Assembly: GCA_036382515.1 (NCBI GenBank)
Contig: DASVHQ010000119.1
Span: 4,463 to 68,462, forward strand
DNA from: JADGRF01 sp036382515
GTDB taxonomy: Bacteria; Myxococcota_A; Polyangia; Polyangiales; JAFGIB01
Length of the DNA stretch: 64,000 bases
Direction of reading: 5' to 3'
Shown: in pieces, positions 40,974-49,543 of the stretch
Layout of the letters: each line of letters opens with the position of its first letter
Position numbering within the stretch: position 1 is the first letter of the stretch
Made by a program: the position numbers and the translations under genes
The notes under the pieces: generated by a model
What the model saw: the letters and a program-made list of their open reading frames with translations, nothing else
Told to the model about the DNA's origin: nothing
Database searches by the model: none

Positions 40974-41306
40974 ATGATCTGGGGGAGCGTGGTTTCGGCG
41001 TTGTTTCGGCACGTGGGCGTCGACGCCTGCCGCCGTTGGCTGCCCGCGACCGGCTGGCGCCACGCTCAGCCCTGGCCGCTGCTGGCGCAGCGCGGCTCAC
41101 GGCTGCTCGTCGTCCTGGCGTGTGTCCTGCCCGCACTGCCCTTCTCCGGCTGCCACCGAGATGGCCCGTGCGCCCGGCGTCGCGCCGAGTTCAGGTCCCA
41201 GTGTCAGAGTTGGTGTCCGGTCGAGCTGCGCGGGTCGGCCGAGGAATGCGCCGTCAGCTGCGAGCGCATGGCTCGAGACTCGGTCAGCTGCCTCAAACGG
41301 ATGTGA
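40974..41306 (+). CDS. Small cysteine-rich predicted lipoprotein
   Basis: A 110-residue protein in the reading from ATG 40974, which follows GGGGGATTCGG. An unusually long polar start of about 40 residues precedes a hydrophobic segment (LLVVLACVLPALPFSGC) ending in a possible lipobox. The mature part has C-x3-C pairs (CQSWC, CAVSC) within two helices, a helical-hairpin Cys pattern. Translation could begin later. No family recognised; the gene is real if the lipobox and Cys pairs are meaningful. Confidence 0.45.
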   Translation: MIWGSVVSALFRHVGVDACRRWLPATGWRHAQPWPLLAQRGSRLLVVLACVLPALPFSGCHRDGPCARRRAEFRSQCQSWCPVELRGSAEECAVSCERMARDSVSCLKRM

Positions 41307-41343
41307 TGCGATGTTGCGCGACGTGACGCAACGTCACGCGGCG
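41307..41343. terminator. CGTCACG-rich hairpins between convergent genes
   Basis: CGTGAC-GCAAC-GTCACG forms a 6-bp hairpin, followed by a second GTCACGCG copy, in the 37 bases separating two convergent genes. It may serve as a bidirectional terminator; no T-run. Confidence 0.3.
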
Positions 41344-42822
41344 TCACGCGACGACGCGCAGCGCTCTGCGTGTGCGAACGCTCGGCAGCGCCGAGAACGC
41401 ACGCCGATACGCGCTGAACTTGCCGCCTGCGCGCACGGCCTCGAGCACGGCACGGCCTTCGCCGAGTGAGCCTTGCGCGAGCACGTACTCCACCCACGCC
41501 CAGCGCGCGCTGGTCGCGCGCACATCCACGCGACCCTGCAGGCCGCGACGCAGCCGGTCGAGCCGGTCTTCCACCACGTCGATGCCCGCAAACGCAGCGC
41601 CATCTAGCGGTGTATTGCGCTTGGCGACGAACGGGCTCACGCCCAGCGCCAGCGGGTGGATCTTCGAAAGCTCGGTCGCGAAGCCGATCAATTCGTCGAT
41701 GTCGGCATCGGTCTCGTCCGGCAGGCCGACCATCATGTACACCTTCAGGTGGCGCAGGCCATGCGCCTTCACGAGCTCGGCGATGCGCAGGAAGTGCTTC
41801 TCCTTGGCCTTGCGGTCGATGCGGTCGCGCAGTCTCTGGCTCGAGGCATCGAGAGCCGTGGTGATCGCGCGCGCCCCGGCGTTCTTGAGCGCTCCGATGA
41901 ACGCATCGTTCAGGCGGTCGGGCCGCAGCGACGACAGGCTGACCTGCCGACCCTGGCTGCCGAGCGTGTTCACGATCTTCACGATCTCGGGGTGGTCGCT
42001 GACGGCGGCGCCCACCAGGCCCACACGCATCGCGTCTTCGGGGATGCGCGCGAGGATGCGCTCGGCCGGCAGCACGCGCATGCCGCCGTTGGTGGAGCGA
42101 CGCATCACGCAGTACTGGCAACCACGCGAACAACCGCGCTCGGCCTCGAGCAGGAACATGTCGGAGAGCTCGGTGTTGGGCGTGCGGATCGGCCCCCAGG
42201 CAGGCAAGCGTTCGTCGTCGGCCTGCGCGATGTGTGGCAGCTCCTGTCCGTGCAGGCTCGGCACGAAGCAGGATGGAATCTCGCGCGCCAGTGTTTCGAG
42301 CGCCTCCTGTCGGTTGCGCGCCGTGAACAGCACGTCGAGCACTGCGTGCACGGTCTGGTCGCTCTCGCCCATCAGGATCGCGTCGGCGAACGGCGCGAGC
42401 GGCAAGGGGTTACTGTTGGTGAGCGGCCCGCCGCACAGCACGAAGGGATGGCGCTCCGAGCGCTGCTCCGCGAGCGCCGGCATGCCCGCGAGCTCCAGGG
42501 TCTGGACAACGCCCGCCAGCTCGATCTCGTAGGCCACCGACAGCGCCACGACCGGGTAGTCACCGACGGGACGCTGGGCCTCGTAGGTGAGCAGCGGCAC
42601 ACGCGTGCGTTTGTAGTCTTCGAGGTCGTCCGGCAGGAACGCCCGCGCTGCGCTGCGCCCGGGGCTCTCGTTGATCTCGCGGTAGATGGTTTGGAACCCG
42701 AGCGACGACATGCCCACGTGGTAGGGGCTCGGGTACACGAGGGCCACGCACTGCGCCGCATCCTTGTGGATGGTGCCCAGCTCTTGCGCCAGTCGAGCCC
42801 TGATCACGCCGCGCGGGTCCAT
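41344..42822 (-). CDS. Radical SAM protein with B12-binding-like N-terminal domain
   Basis: A 492-residue protein. The N-terminal about 220 residues resemble a cobalamin-binding-type Rossmann domain (VALVYPSPYHVGMSSLGFQT, VVALSVAYEIELAGVVQTLE). The radical SAM domain has the 4Fe-4S motif C231-SRG-C235-QY-C238, then LVGAAVSDHPEIVKIV and LKVYMMVGLPDETDADIDEL. The N-terminal motif resembles the TIGR03960-type arrangement, but no DUF2344 partner is present. The reaction is unknown; the family includes methyltransferases and rRNA/tRNA modifiers. It lies 308 bases downstream of lepB, separated by the inverted-repeat element. Confidence 0.85.
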   Translation of the reverse strand: MDPRGVIRARLAQELGTIHKDAAQCVALVYPSPYHVGMSSLGFQTIYREINESPGRSAARAFLPDDLEDYKRTRVPLLTYEAQRPVGDYPVVALSVAYEIELAGVVQTLELAGMPALAEQRSERHPFVLCGGPLTNSNPLPLAPFADAILMGESDQTVHAVLDVLFTARNRQEALETLAREIPSCFVPSLHGQELPHIAQADDERLPAWGPIRTPNTELSDMFLLEAERGCSRGCQYCVMRRSTNGGMRVLPAERILARIPEDAMRVGLVGAAVSDHPEIVKIVNTLGSQGRQVSLSSLRPDRLNDAFIGALKNAGARAITTALDASSQRLRDRIDRKAKEKHFLRIAELVKAHGLRHLKVYMMVGLPDETDADIDELIGFATELSKIHPLALGVSPFVAKRNTPLDGAAFAGIDVVEDRLDRLRRGLQGRVDVRATSARWAWVEYVLAQGSLGEGRAVLEAVRAGGKFSAYRRAFSALPSVRTRRALRVVA

Positions 42823-42906
42823 CGCGGGAATGTGTCATGCGGCGCGGGGTTCGACCATGCGATGTATTCACGGACGAGGGGGGCGATCGGCGAACGCCGC
42901 GCGGGA

Positions 42907-43051
42907 GGGGGTTGCGATTCGGGCCCGACAGGGTCCCCCCAGGGCGCGCGGCCGGCCTCGCAATGCGTATGTCAATGACGAGTTGCATCGGGCTCGCCGC
43001 TGGCGCGCGCCAAGCGGGGACCCACCGCGTCGGGCCCGAATCGCAACCCCC
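42907..43051. repeat. 145-bp element with long terminal inverted repeats
   Basis: GGGGGTTGCGATTCGGGCCC at 42907-42926 continues to CGAC. Its perfect complement ends at 43051. The first 23 bases of each arm match exactly, and after a short mismatch the arms share GGGTCCCC and GGCGCGCG blocks, so pairing spans about 50 bases per arm. The 40-base centre (around TGCGTATGTCAATGACG) is unpaired. It fills the 308-base gap between lepB and the radical SAM gene, which has no other feature. It resembles a MITE or a very long hairpin; no flanking direct repeat is obvious. Confidence 0.85.
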
Positions 43052-43130
43052 GCCGCGACGGCGTCACGTCGCGTCGTGCTTCGTTGCCCACCGAGCACCC
43101 TGACAGCGGGCACCACGCCAGCGCCACCAG

Positions 43131-43865
43131 CTACCGAATCTTGTGGAACATGCGCGGCCAGCGCAGCCCCTCGGGCCCGCTCGACCAGTAGATCGCCAGC
43201 GCGCGCCCCTTGATCCGGTTGACGGGAATCGCGCCCACCATCGGGTTTCGGCTGTCGTTGCTGTGATCGCGGTGATCACCCAGCACGTAGATGTGCCCGG
43301 GCGGCACCTGCGTGGGGATCGGCTCGGGCATGGCCCGGGCGGTACTGAGCAGGAAACTGTGGTCACCCACCTTCGATTCGTACACGCGGCAGTCCGGTTG
43401 CAGCTGACCGACGCCCGCGCTGCACGGCCCCACATCGGCCAGCGGCAGGGGGTTGCCGTTGCGGTACACGCGGTCGCCGCGCATCTCGATGAAGTCGCCG
43501 GCCACGCCGATCACACGCTTGACGATGTCGACGCCGTCGGCCGGGCTCTTGATGATCACCACGTTGCCCACGTCGGGAGCGCCCCAGCTGACCTCGGCTT
43601 GATCGCGCAGCGGCAGAAAGAGCCCGTACGAGAACTTCGAGACCACCACGCGGTCGCCGTTGAGCAAGGTGGGCTCCATCGACGGACCCTCGATCTCGAA
43701 GGCCTCGAACAGCGCCGTGCGGATCACGAGGGCCAAGAGCACCGCGCCGCCGATCGTCTTGAGGTTCGCGGCGATGCGCTCCCAGCGGCTCGGGTCCATC
43801 TCGTTGATGTTACGCGGCGCTGCGGGCTGCGAGATCTTCTGCGCGGGGTCTGCGGGGCTGCTCAT
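43131..43865 (-). CDS. lepB: Signal peptidase I
   Basis: LepB cleaves signal peptides of exported proteins at the inner membrane. The 244-residue product has one N-terminal membrane segment (about 38-55), the catalytic Ser62 in IEGPSMEPTL and Lys116 in DIVKRVIGVAGD, and the conserved YVLGDHRDHSNDSR near the end. A two-Cys insertion (CSAGVGQLQPDC) lies in the periplasmic domain and might form a disulfide. The ATG at 43865 overlaps the miaE stop by ATGA. Length is intermediate between Gram-positive and E. coli forms. Confidence 0.95.
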   Translation of the reverse strand: MSSPADPAQKISQPAAPRNINEMDPSRWERIAANLKTIGGAVLLALVIRTALFEAFEIEGPSMEPTLLNGDRVVVSKFSYGLFLPLRDQAEVSWGAPDVGNVVIIKSPADGVDIVKRVIGVAGDFIEMRGDRVYRNGNPLPLADVGPCSAGVGQLQPDCRVYESKVGDHSFLLSTARAMPEPIPTQVPPGHIYVLGDHRDHSNDSRNPMVGAIPVNRIKGRALAIYWSSGPEGLRWPRMFHKIR

Positions 43866-44449
43866 CCATGTACCTGTGGGCCAAGGGGAAGATGCCGTGC
43901 GATGCCGGCTTCGCGCTCGGCCAGCGTGGCGAGGCGCGCGCGCGTCTCGGCCTTGCCGAAGCAGTCGGCGCTGAGCGACGAGAAGAGCGCGAAGTGGCGT
44001 GCCTCCGAGGCCATCAGCTCTCGGTAGAAGTTGCGTAGGTCGGCGTCGCGCAGCTGATCGGCCAGCAGCCGGAAGCGCTCGCACGAGCGCGCCTCGATCA
44101 GCGCGGCGCACAAGAGCTTGTCCATGAGCGGCGGGCGACCTTCGTGGTGATCCTGGCGAGCTGCCGCCGACAGGCGCGTGACGTAGCCGTCGGATGCGGG
44201 CAGACCCATGCGCAGCTGACGCGTTGCCAGGTGCTGGTGCACCTGCGCGAAGTGCTCGACCTCTTCCTGGGCCAATGCGTAGAGCGGAGCGACCAGCTGC
44301 GGCTGCTCCCCGGCGTAGCGCGCACACAGAGCCAACGCGCTCTGCGCGGCCTTGATCTCGCAGTGCGCATGGTCCGACAGCAGGCTGCCGAGATCGGCCT
44401 GGGCCGCTTCTACCCAGGACGGATCGGTTGGCGTCAGCAAAGCGAGCAT
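43862..44449 (-). CDS. miaE: tRNA ms2io6A37 hydroxylase (MiaE)
   Basis: MiaE is a diiron monooxygenase that hydroxylates 2-methylthio-N6-isopentenyladenosine-37 in tRNA. The 195-residue four-helix protein shows the ligand helices with ExxH pairs: AQEEVEHFAQV and ASEARHFALF, plus Glu in HCEIKAAQ and EARSCERF. The whole sequence follows the family (LLSDHAHCEIKAAQSALAL). Length is close to Salmonella and Pseudomonas MiaE. It is upstream of lepB by overlap. Its product requires MiaA and MiaB, which are not in this window. Confidence 0.9.
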   Translation of the reverse strand: MLALLTPTDPSWVEAAQADLGSLLSDHAHCEIKAAQSALALCARYAGEQPQLVAPLYALAQEEVEHFAQVHQHLATRQLRMGLPASDGYVTRLSAAARQDHHEGRPPLMDKLLCAALIEARSCERFRLLADQLRDADLRNFYRELMASEARHFALFSSLSADCFGKAETRARLATLAEREAGIARHLPLGPQVHG

Positions 44450-44588
44450 GGGGCGAGCCTAGCGGCCTTGCAGTGGGCAAGCGCGACGGCGGCGGCCGCG
44501 GATCGATACCACGAGCGGCCGCGGCCGGCAGGCCGCAACACGCAAGCTTTGAGCCCGCCCCGCAGGTGGGTGTACCCTGGCTGCTAGC

Positions 44589-45542
44589 ATGACGCGCAAG
44601 CTATTGGCACGCTGGGAGTGGGTCAAGGACACGGGTGGTTCGGCCGGCGTTTTGCTGGTGATCGCGCTGTTTGCAGGCTGCGGCTCCGCGCCGCCACCAC
44701 CACCACAGACCGACCCGTACGGGCCGCGCGTCGCGCAGTGTGTCCAAATGCCCCATCCGGTCAGCGACATGGCCGAGGCGCACATGGTCGCGATGGACGC
44801 CGGTCCTGCGGTGCTTGGTTCCACCGAGGCCGAGCGGGCCCAGGCGCGCCGGGACTACGGGCAGGGTGGCGAGAAACTGTTCTCCGACGAAGCTCACGTG
44901 CGGCGCGCCCATCTCAGTGCGTTCCGCATCGACCGCACGCCCGTCACGATTGCCGCGTACCGCGAGCTGATCGAAGCGTGCGGGATCACGCCGCCGAACG
45001 TGCAAACGCTGACCCAGGCCGCATGGAACGCGCTGCAGCAGCGCCTGCACCTCAGCCACGGCTACGCGCAGATCGCGCGCTTTCTGTGGGACGACCACGA
45101 CCCGCCGCCGGACCACGCGCGTCACCCGGTGGTGTTGGTCAACCAAGATGAGGCTGGCCTGTACTGCGCATGGCGCGGTGCGCGCTTGCCGAGTGCGGAC
45201 GAGTGGGAGCGCGCGGCGCGTGGCCAGCAGGGTCGCATCTATCCGTGGGGCGACGGCTACGACCCCTTCCGCGTGAACACGGCCAAGCGCGCCACCGGTG
45301 AGCCGTTGCCGGTGGCCTCGCTGCCACAGGGCGCCACGCCCGACGGCATCTTCGATCTCGGCGGCAACGTGTACGAGCGCACGGTCAGCCCGGTGCCGGG
45401 CCGCAAGCACACGTTCGTGGTCAAGGGCAACGGCTGGGACGGTCGCGGCGGCTACGGTCGCGGCGCGGCGGCGCTCGCAGTGCAAGCCGACGCGCGCAGC
45501 GTGAACCTCGGCTTCCGCTGCGCGAGCGGCGAGGCGCAGTGA
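44589..45542 (+). CDS. SUMF1/formylglycine-enzyme-like lipoprotein
   Basis: A 317-residue exported protein with a lipoprotein signal (LLVIALFAGC) and a Pro-run (PPPPPQ) after it. The rest is an FGE-sulfatase-like fold (AFRIDRTPVTIAAYRELIEA, HPVVLVNQDEAGLYCAWRGA, RLPSADEWERAARGQQGRIY, LGFRCA). The two active-site cysteines of true formylglycine-generating enzymes are not obvious, so it is probably one of the many binding-only members. tsaB follows one base after its stop. The 13-base motif GGTGTACCCTGGC lies just upstream of the ATG. Confidence 0.83.
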   Translation: MTRKLLARWEWVKDTGGSAGVLLVIALFAGCGSAPPPPPQTDPYGPRVAQCVQMPHPVSDMAEAHMVAMDAGPAVLGSTEAERAQARRDYGQGGEKLFSDEAHVRRAHLSAFRIDRTPVTIAAYRELIEACGITPPNVQTLTQAAWNALQQRLHLSHGYAQIARFLWDDHDPPPDHARHPVVLVNQDEAGLYCAWRGARLPSADEWERAARGQQGRIYPWGDGYDPFRVNTAKRATGEPLPVASLPQGATPDGIFDLGGNVYERTVSPVPGRKHTFVVKGNGWDGRGGYGRGAAALAVQADARSVNLGFRCASGEAQ

Positions 45543-45543
45543 C

Positions 45544-46263
45544 ATGACGCGTTGCGTGCTGGCATTCGACACCTCGACGGAGCTCACATGCGTGGCCGTC
45601 ACGCGTGCAGGGCAGCTGCTCGCCGAGGCCAGCACGGTGTCGGCCGATCGGCATGCGCAGACCCTCTTGCCGCGGGTCGAGCACTGCCTGCAGCAGGCGG
45701 GTCTGCGCGTTTCGGACCTCGACCTCTTCGTGGTCGGCGTGGGCCCGGGCTCGTTCACGGGTGTGCGCGTGGGCCTGGCCACCGCCAAGGGTTTCGCGCT
45801 CGCCACTGGCAAGCCACTGCGAGGCGTGTCCTCGCTGCCCTTGCTCGCGCGGCCCGCAGCGTCGCCGGGCAGCCTGGTCGCGCCGCTGCTCGATGCCCAC
45901 AAGGGCGAGGTGTTCGCAGCCCTGTACGAACCCGATCCGGCCGGCGCGCTGCAAGTGCTGCTGCCTGCGTTCAACGCCACGCCCGCACTGGCCGCGCAGC
46001 GCTTGCTGCTCGCGGCGGCCGGCCGCCCCGTGCGCGTGCTCGGCGCCGGCCTGCGGCGCTACCTCGCAGAGCTGCAACCCGTGCTCGATGCAGCCAGCAC
46101 CGAGCTGCTCGACCCGAGCTTCGACGTGCCTTCGGCCAGCGAGCTCGCGGCGCAAGGGCTCGCCTCGTTCGAGGCCCAGGGCCCGTCCGATCTCGTGCAC
46201 CTTTTACCGCTGTACTTGCGCGGCAGCGACGCCCAGCTGCCCAAGGCCCCGTTGCGGCTGTGA
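45544..46263 (+). CDS. tsaB: tRNA t6A37 synthesis protein TsaB
   Basis: TsaB is the inactive ASKHA partner of TsaD (Kae1) in making threonylcarbamoyl-adenosine at A37 of ANN-decoding tRNAs. The 239-residue product has ILAFDTS-like VLAFDTSTELTCVAV, GVGPGSFTGVRVGLATAKGF and LDAHKGEVFAALYE, all typical. It lacks the HxxxH of TsaD, as expected. The start is one base after the SUMF1-like gene's stop. TsaD, TsaC and TsaE are elsewhere. Confidence 0.93.
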   Translation: MTRCVLAFDTSTELTCVAVTRAGQLLAEASTVSADRHAQTLLPRVEHCLQQAGLRVSDLDLFVVGVGPGSFTGVRVGLATAKGFALATGKPLRGVSSLPLLARPAASPGSLVAPLLDAHKGEVFAALYEPDPAGALQVLLPAFNATPALAAQRLLLAAAGRPVRVLGAGLRRYLAELQPVLDAASTELLDPSFDVPSASELAAQGLASFEAQGPSDLVHLLPLYLRGSDAQLPKAPLRL

Positions 46264-46334
46264 GCGGCAGGCTCTTGGCTTTGGGCGCAGCCAGCGCGTA
46301 AGGTTGCTACGTTCTTTCGCCGGAGGGTTCGCTC

Positions 46335-46820
46335 ATGCCGTCGTTCGACGTGGTCTCCAAGGTCCAGATGCACGAAGTCGACAACGCTTTGTTGCAAGCG
46401 CAGAAAGAGGTCATCACGCGCTACGACTTCCGCGACACCGGCGCGAGCATCGAGCGCACGGACGAGGGCATCGTGCTGCGCGCCAACAGCGAAGGTCGCG
46501 TGGAGGCGGCGCTCTCGGTGCTGCAGGAGAAGTTCGTGCGTCGCAAGCTCTCGGTGCGCAGCCTCGAGGTGCAGAAGACCGAGAAGGCGTCGGGCGGCAC
46601 CTTTCGTCAGCTGCTCAAGCTCAACCAGGGCATCGACAAAGACAAGGCACGCGACGTCGTGAAGTACCTCAAGGACCAGAAGCTCAAGGTCCAGTCGGCC
46701 GTTCAGGGCGACGCCGTGCGCGTGAGCGGCAAGCAGCGCGACGACCTACAGGACTGCATGAAGGCGCTGCGCGCCCACGACTTCGGCATCGACCTGCAGT
46801 TCGAAAACTTCCGCGAGTAG
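46335..46820 (+). CDS. YajQ-family nucleotide-binding protein
   Basis: A 161-residue two-domain protein with the family's opening PSFDVVSKVQMHEVDNALLQ, ITTRYDF-like ITRYDFRDTGASIE, and LLKLNQGIDKDKARDVVKYL. YajQ members bind c-di-GMP in Xanthomonas and can co-regulate transcription; a c-di-GMP role here would pair with the PilZ protein but is inference. GGAGGGTTCGCTC precedes the ATG. No partner gene is adjacent. The 186 bases following hold nothing recognised. Confidence 0.93.
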   Translation: MPSFDVVSKVQMHEVDNALLQAQKEVITRYDFRDTGASIERTDEGIVLRANSEGRVEAALSVLQEKFVRRKLSVRSLEVQKTEKASGGTFRQLLKLNQGIDKDKARDVVKYLKDQKLKVQSAVQGDAVRVSGKQRDDLQDCMKALRAHDFGIDLQFENFRE

Positions 46821-47006
46821 GGCGGGTTTGCGCGCGCCCGGGTCGCGTTGCGCTCAGCGCGCGCTGCTCACCGGAGCTAGCGCTCATGTTTTCAAACCGT
46901 GCACAGAACCACACGCGAGGAAAGGCCCTGAGCTGGGTACGGGCGGGTGCACGAACGGGCCGACCGCCGCGAGTCTGGGCCAGCGCCGGTTCGCGAGTTA
47001 AGGCCC

Positions 47007-48422
47007 TTAGGCCGCGGACTGCGCAGCGGCCTTGAGCTGCCGGTAGGCGTACTCGTAGCGACGGGCCGCGCGCTCCCACGAGACGTCGGTGCGCATCACG
47101 CGCCGCCGCAGGGCATCGAACACCGGGGCTTGGCCGTAGGAGGCCACTGCACGCGCCGTGGTGGAGACGATTTCCTCGACGGTCTCGTCCTGCGCCACGA
47201 AGCCGTTACCGGTCTCGAGTTTGGCGTCAGCGTCGACGATCATGTCGGCGAGCGCGCCGACCGGCCGCACGATCGGCAGCGTACCGTAGCGAAGCGCGCA
47301 AAGCGCGAGGTCGATGGAGACGGGCTTGCGCGCCGGCAGGAGCAGGAAGTCGGCGCCGGCCAGAGCCAGGTGGCGCTCCTTGTCCGTGAAGCTGGTGCGC
47401 ACGGCGATGCGCTCGGGCATGTCGGTCGCGAGCCCGCGCAGGGCCTTGGCCTGTTCGTCGTCGTTGGTGAGGAACAACAGCTGAAGCGCGTTGCGGAGCA
47501 GCTTCTCCGCGGCCTCGATGATCAGGTCGCCGCCGCGCGCGGGCGACAGCTCACCGAGCACCGCGACCAGGGGAGTGCCGTTCTGCACTGCCAGCCCCAC
47601 GCCGAATTGCAACGCAGCTTTGCAGCGCGCTTTGCCGCTCATGTCGACCGGATCGAAGCGCGCGTTCAGGTTCGAATCCGTGAGCGGGTTCCAGATCGAG
47701 GCGTCCACACCGTTGACGATGCCGACCAGCCGATCGCCCTTGGCGTGCAGCATCGCGCCGAGCTCGCCGCTCGGGTCGCTCGCCCAGGCGCGCGCGGTGC
47801 TCGGGGCGTTGGCGATCACGAGGTTGGCGGCACGCGTGGCCGCACCCAAGAGTGAGTGGCTCGCGAGCGCATCACGCAAGGTGGCGGACAGGCCGAGCTT
47901 CTCCAGCTCGCTGCTCGACAGCCGCTTGTCATCGCCGAGATCGTGGATGGACAGCACGCGCGGCAGCTCGGGCAACAGAGCCTTGGTCTGCAAGAGCGCG
48001 AGGCCGGCCAGCGCGCCGTGCGCGTGCACAAGCTCGAAGGCGGGCTCGCGCTTGACGACGAGCTGCGCCACCGCACCGCCGAACACGGCCGCCGCCACCA
48101 GCTGCTGCTCGGTGCTGCCCTCGTGCGGGCCGCGTTCCGAGAACAGCTCGGGGTTGGCGAGGAAGATCAGGTCGACGCCGCCGGTGGTGCGCCCATCGTA
48201 GACGTGGCAGTTGTAGCTGCGGCCCGCGGCTTCGACGCTGAAGGTCGACAGGCGACGTGCCAGGGAGCGCGCCGTGGGGTCGATGCCCGCGTAGAGCGGC
48301 GAGACCACCGTGACCTTGTGGCCGATCCCACGCAGGGCCTTGGGCAAGGCAGCCGCGACCTCGGCCATGTCGGTGCTGGCGCTGAACGGAGCGAGCTCGG
48401 AGGTTACGAAAAGGATCTCCAC
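47007..48422 (-). CDS. Degenerate glycogen-synthase-like (GT5) glycosyltransferase homologue
   Basis: A 471-residue GT-B protein. VEILFVTSELAPFS and MAEVAAALPKALRGIGHKVT match the start of GlgA, and LRYGTLPIVRPVGALADMIV the end. However, the donor-binding KTGGLADVVGALP loop reads SASTDMAEVAAALP, the HNDW-type helix reads HAHGALAGLAL, and the catalytic ExxCGLTQ segment reads ARKPVSIDLALCA. It therefore lacks the Lys-Gly-Gly and Glu residues that bind ADP-glucose. The GTG start (48422) begins the conserved strand. It is either catalytically dead or uses another sugar. It is divergent from the epimerase gene at 48558. Confidence 0.75.
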   Translation of the reverse strand: MEILFVTSELAPFSASTDMAEVAAALPKALRGIGHKVTVVSPLYAGIDPTARSLARRLSTFSVEAAGRSYNCHVYDGRTTGGVDLIFLANPELFSERGPHEGSTEQQLVAAAVFGGAVAQLVVKREPAFELVHAHGALAGLALLQTKALLPELPRVLSIHDLGDDKRLSSSELEKLGLSATLRDALASHSLLGAATRAANLVIANAPSTARAWASDPSGELGAMLHAKGDRLVGIVNGVDASIWNPLTDSNLNARFDPVDMSGKARCKAALQFGVGLAVQNGTPLVAVLGELSPARGGDLIIEAAEKLLRNALQLLFLTNDDEQAKALRGLATDMPERIAVRTSFTDKERHLALAGADFLLLPARKPVSIDLALCALRYGTLPIVRPVGALADMIVDADAKLETGNGFVAQDETVEEIVSTTARAVASYGQAPVFDALRRRVMRTDVSWERAARRYEYAYRQLKAAAQSAA

Positions 48423-48557
48423 GGCGGCGGAACATACACGCAACTGGGGCGAAAGTTGAGTTGAGAGGCCCGCTTTGGTCGGTTTGTCCGCGCTTCTTCG
48501 CGGCAGGGCGTCGGGTTGGGTTGCAAAACCGGGGGGTCTTGGGCATATCCGCCGGGC

Positions 48558-49496
48558 GTGACCACCCCCCAAGGCGAACGCAACTCCCTGGCCGCCGCTG
48601 CGGTCGCTAACGTCTGCGTCCTGGGCGCAACCGGCATGCTGGGCCGCGCCCTGTGCGCCTCGCTCGAGCAGGCGGGGGTCAAAGTCACACGCTATTCGCG
48701 CGCCGAGCGGCCGGGCTTCGCCCACTGGAACCCCGATCGCAACGAGCTCGATCGCGCGCCGCTCGAACGCGCCGACGCCGTGGTGAACCTGGCAGGCGAG
48801 GGGATCGCCGACAAGCGCTGGACCAAGGCGCGCAAGCGCGTGCTGCGCGAGAGCCGCGTGCACAGCACGGCTTTGCTGGCCCGCACGCTCGCCGAGCTGA
48901 GCGATCCCCCGAGCGTGCTGGTCAATGCCTCGGCCGTGGGCTTCTACGGCGATCGTGGTGAGGAGGCGGTCTACGAAGACAGCCCCGCAGGCACGGGTTT
49001 CCTCGCCGAGCTATGCGAGCAGTGGGAGCAAGCCACCGCCCCGGCGGCGCGGGCCGGTATTCGCGTGGCGATCCCGCGCATCGGCGTCGTGCTCACGCCC
49101 GAGGGCGGGGCGCTCGCGAAGCTTTTGCCGGTCTTTCGCCTGGGCCTCGGCGGCAACATCGGCTCCGGCGAGCAGCACATGCCCTGGATCGCCTTGCCCG
49201 ATGCGGTCTCGGTGCTGCGCTTCCTGATCGTCTCGCGCGATCTCTCGGGCCCGGTGAACGCCGTCGCGCCCGAGGCCACCACCAACGAGCACTTCACCGA
49301 CGCCCTGGCGCGCGCCACCCACCGGCCCGCGTTCATGCCGGTGCCGAGCCTGGCGTTGCGTGCGGTGCTGGGTGAGCTGAGCGAGGCGCTCCTGGAAGGC
49401 GCCAACGTGCGCCCGCGCGTGCTCGAGCAGGCGGGCTTTCGTTTCGAGTTGCCGCGCCTCGAAGATGCGCTCGACGCGCTCTTGCCGGCCGTCTGA
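48558..49496 (+). CDS. TIGR01777-type SDR sugar-nucleotide epimerase-like protein
   Basis: A protein of about 312 residues with an NAD(P)-binding GATGMLGRAL start, then NLAGEGIADKRWT, the catalytic-type SAVGFYGDRG and RIGVVLTPEGGALAKLLP, and MPWIALPDAVSVLRFLI. These are the TIGR01777 (SulA/YfcH-like) hallmarks. The GTG at 48558 is my choice; a TTG at 48516 or a later start is possible because no strong ribosome site is seen. The substrate of the family is unknown. It ends just before purE, which is convergent. Confidence 0.88.
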   Translation: MTTPQGERNSLAAAAVANVCVLGATGMLGRALCASLEQAGVKVTRYSRAERPGFAHWNPDRNELDRAPLERADAVVNLAGEGIADKRWTKARKRVLRESRVHSTALLARTLAELSDPPSVLVNASAVGFYGDRGEEAVYEDSPAGTGFLAELCEQWEQATAPAARAGIRVAIPRIGVVLTPEGGALAKLLPVFRLGLGGNIGSGEQHMPWIALPDAVSVLRFLIVSRDLSGPVNAVAPEATTNEHFTDALARATHRPAFMPVPSLALRAVLGELSEALLEGANVRPRVLEQAGFRFELPRLEDALDALLPAV

Positions 49497-49543
49497 GCCG
49501 CACTCGCGCTCCTGCGGCCGCGCGGCCGCGAGCAGGCCCGCGC

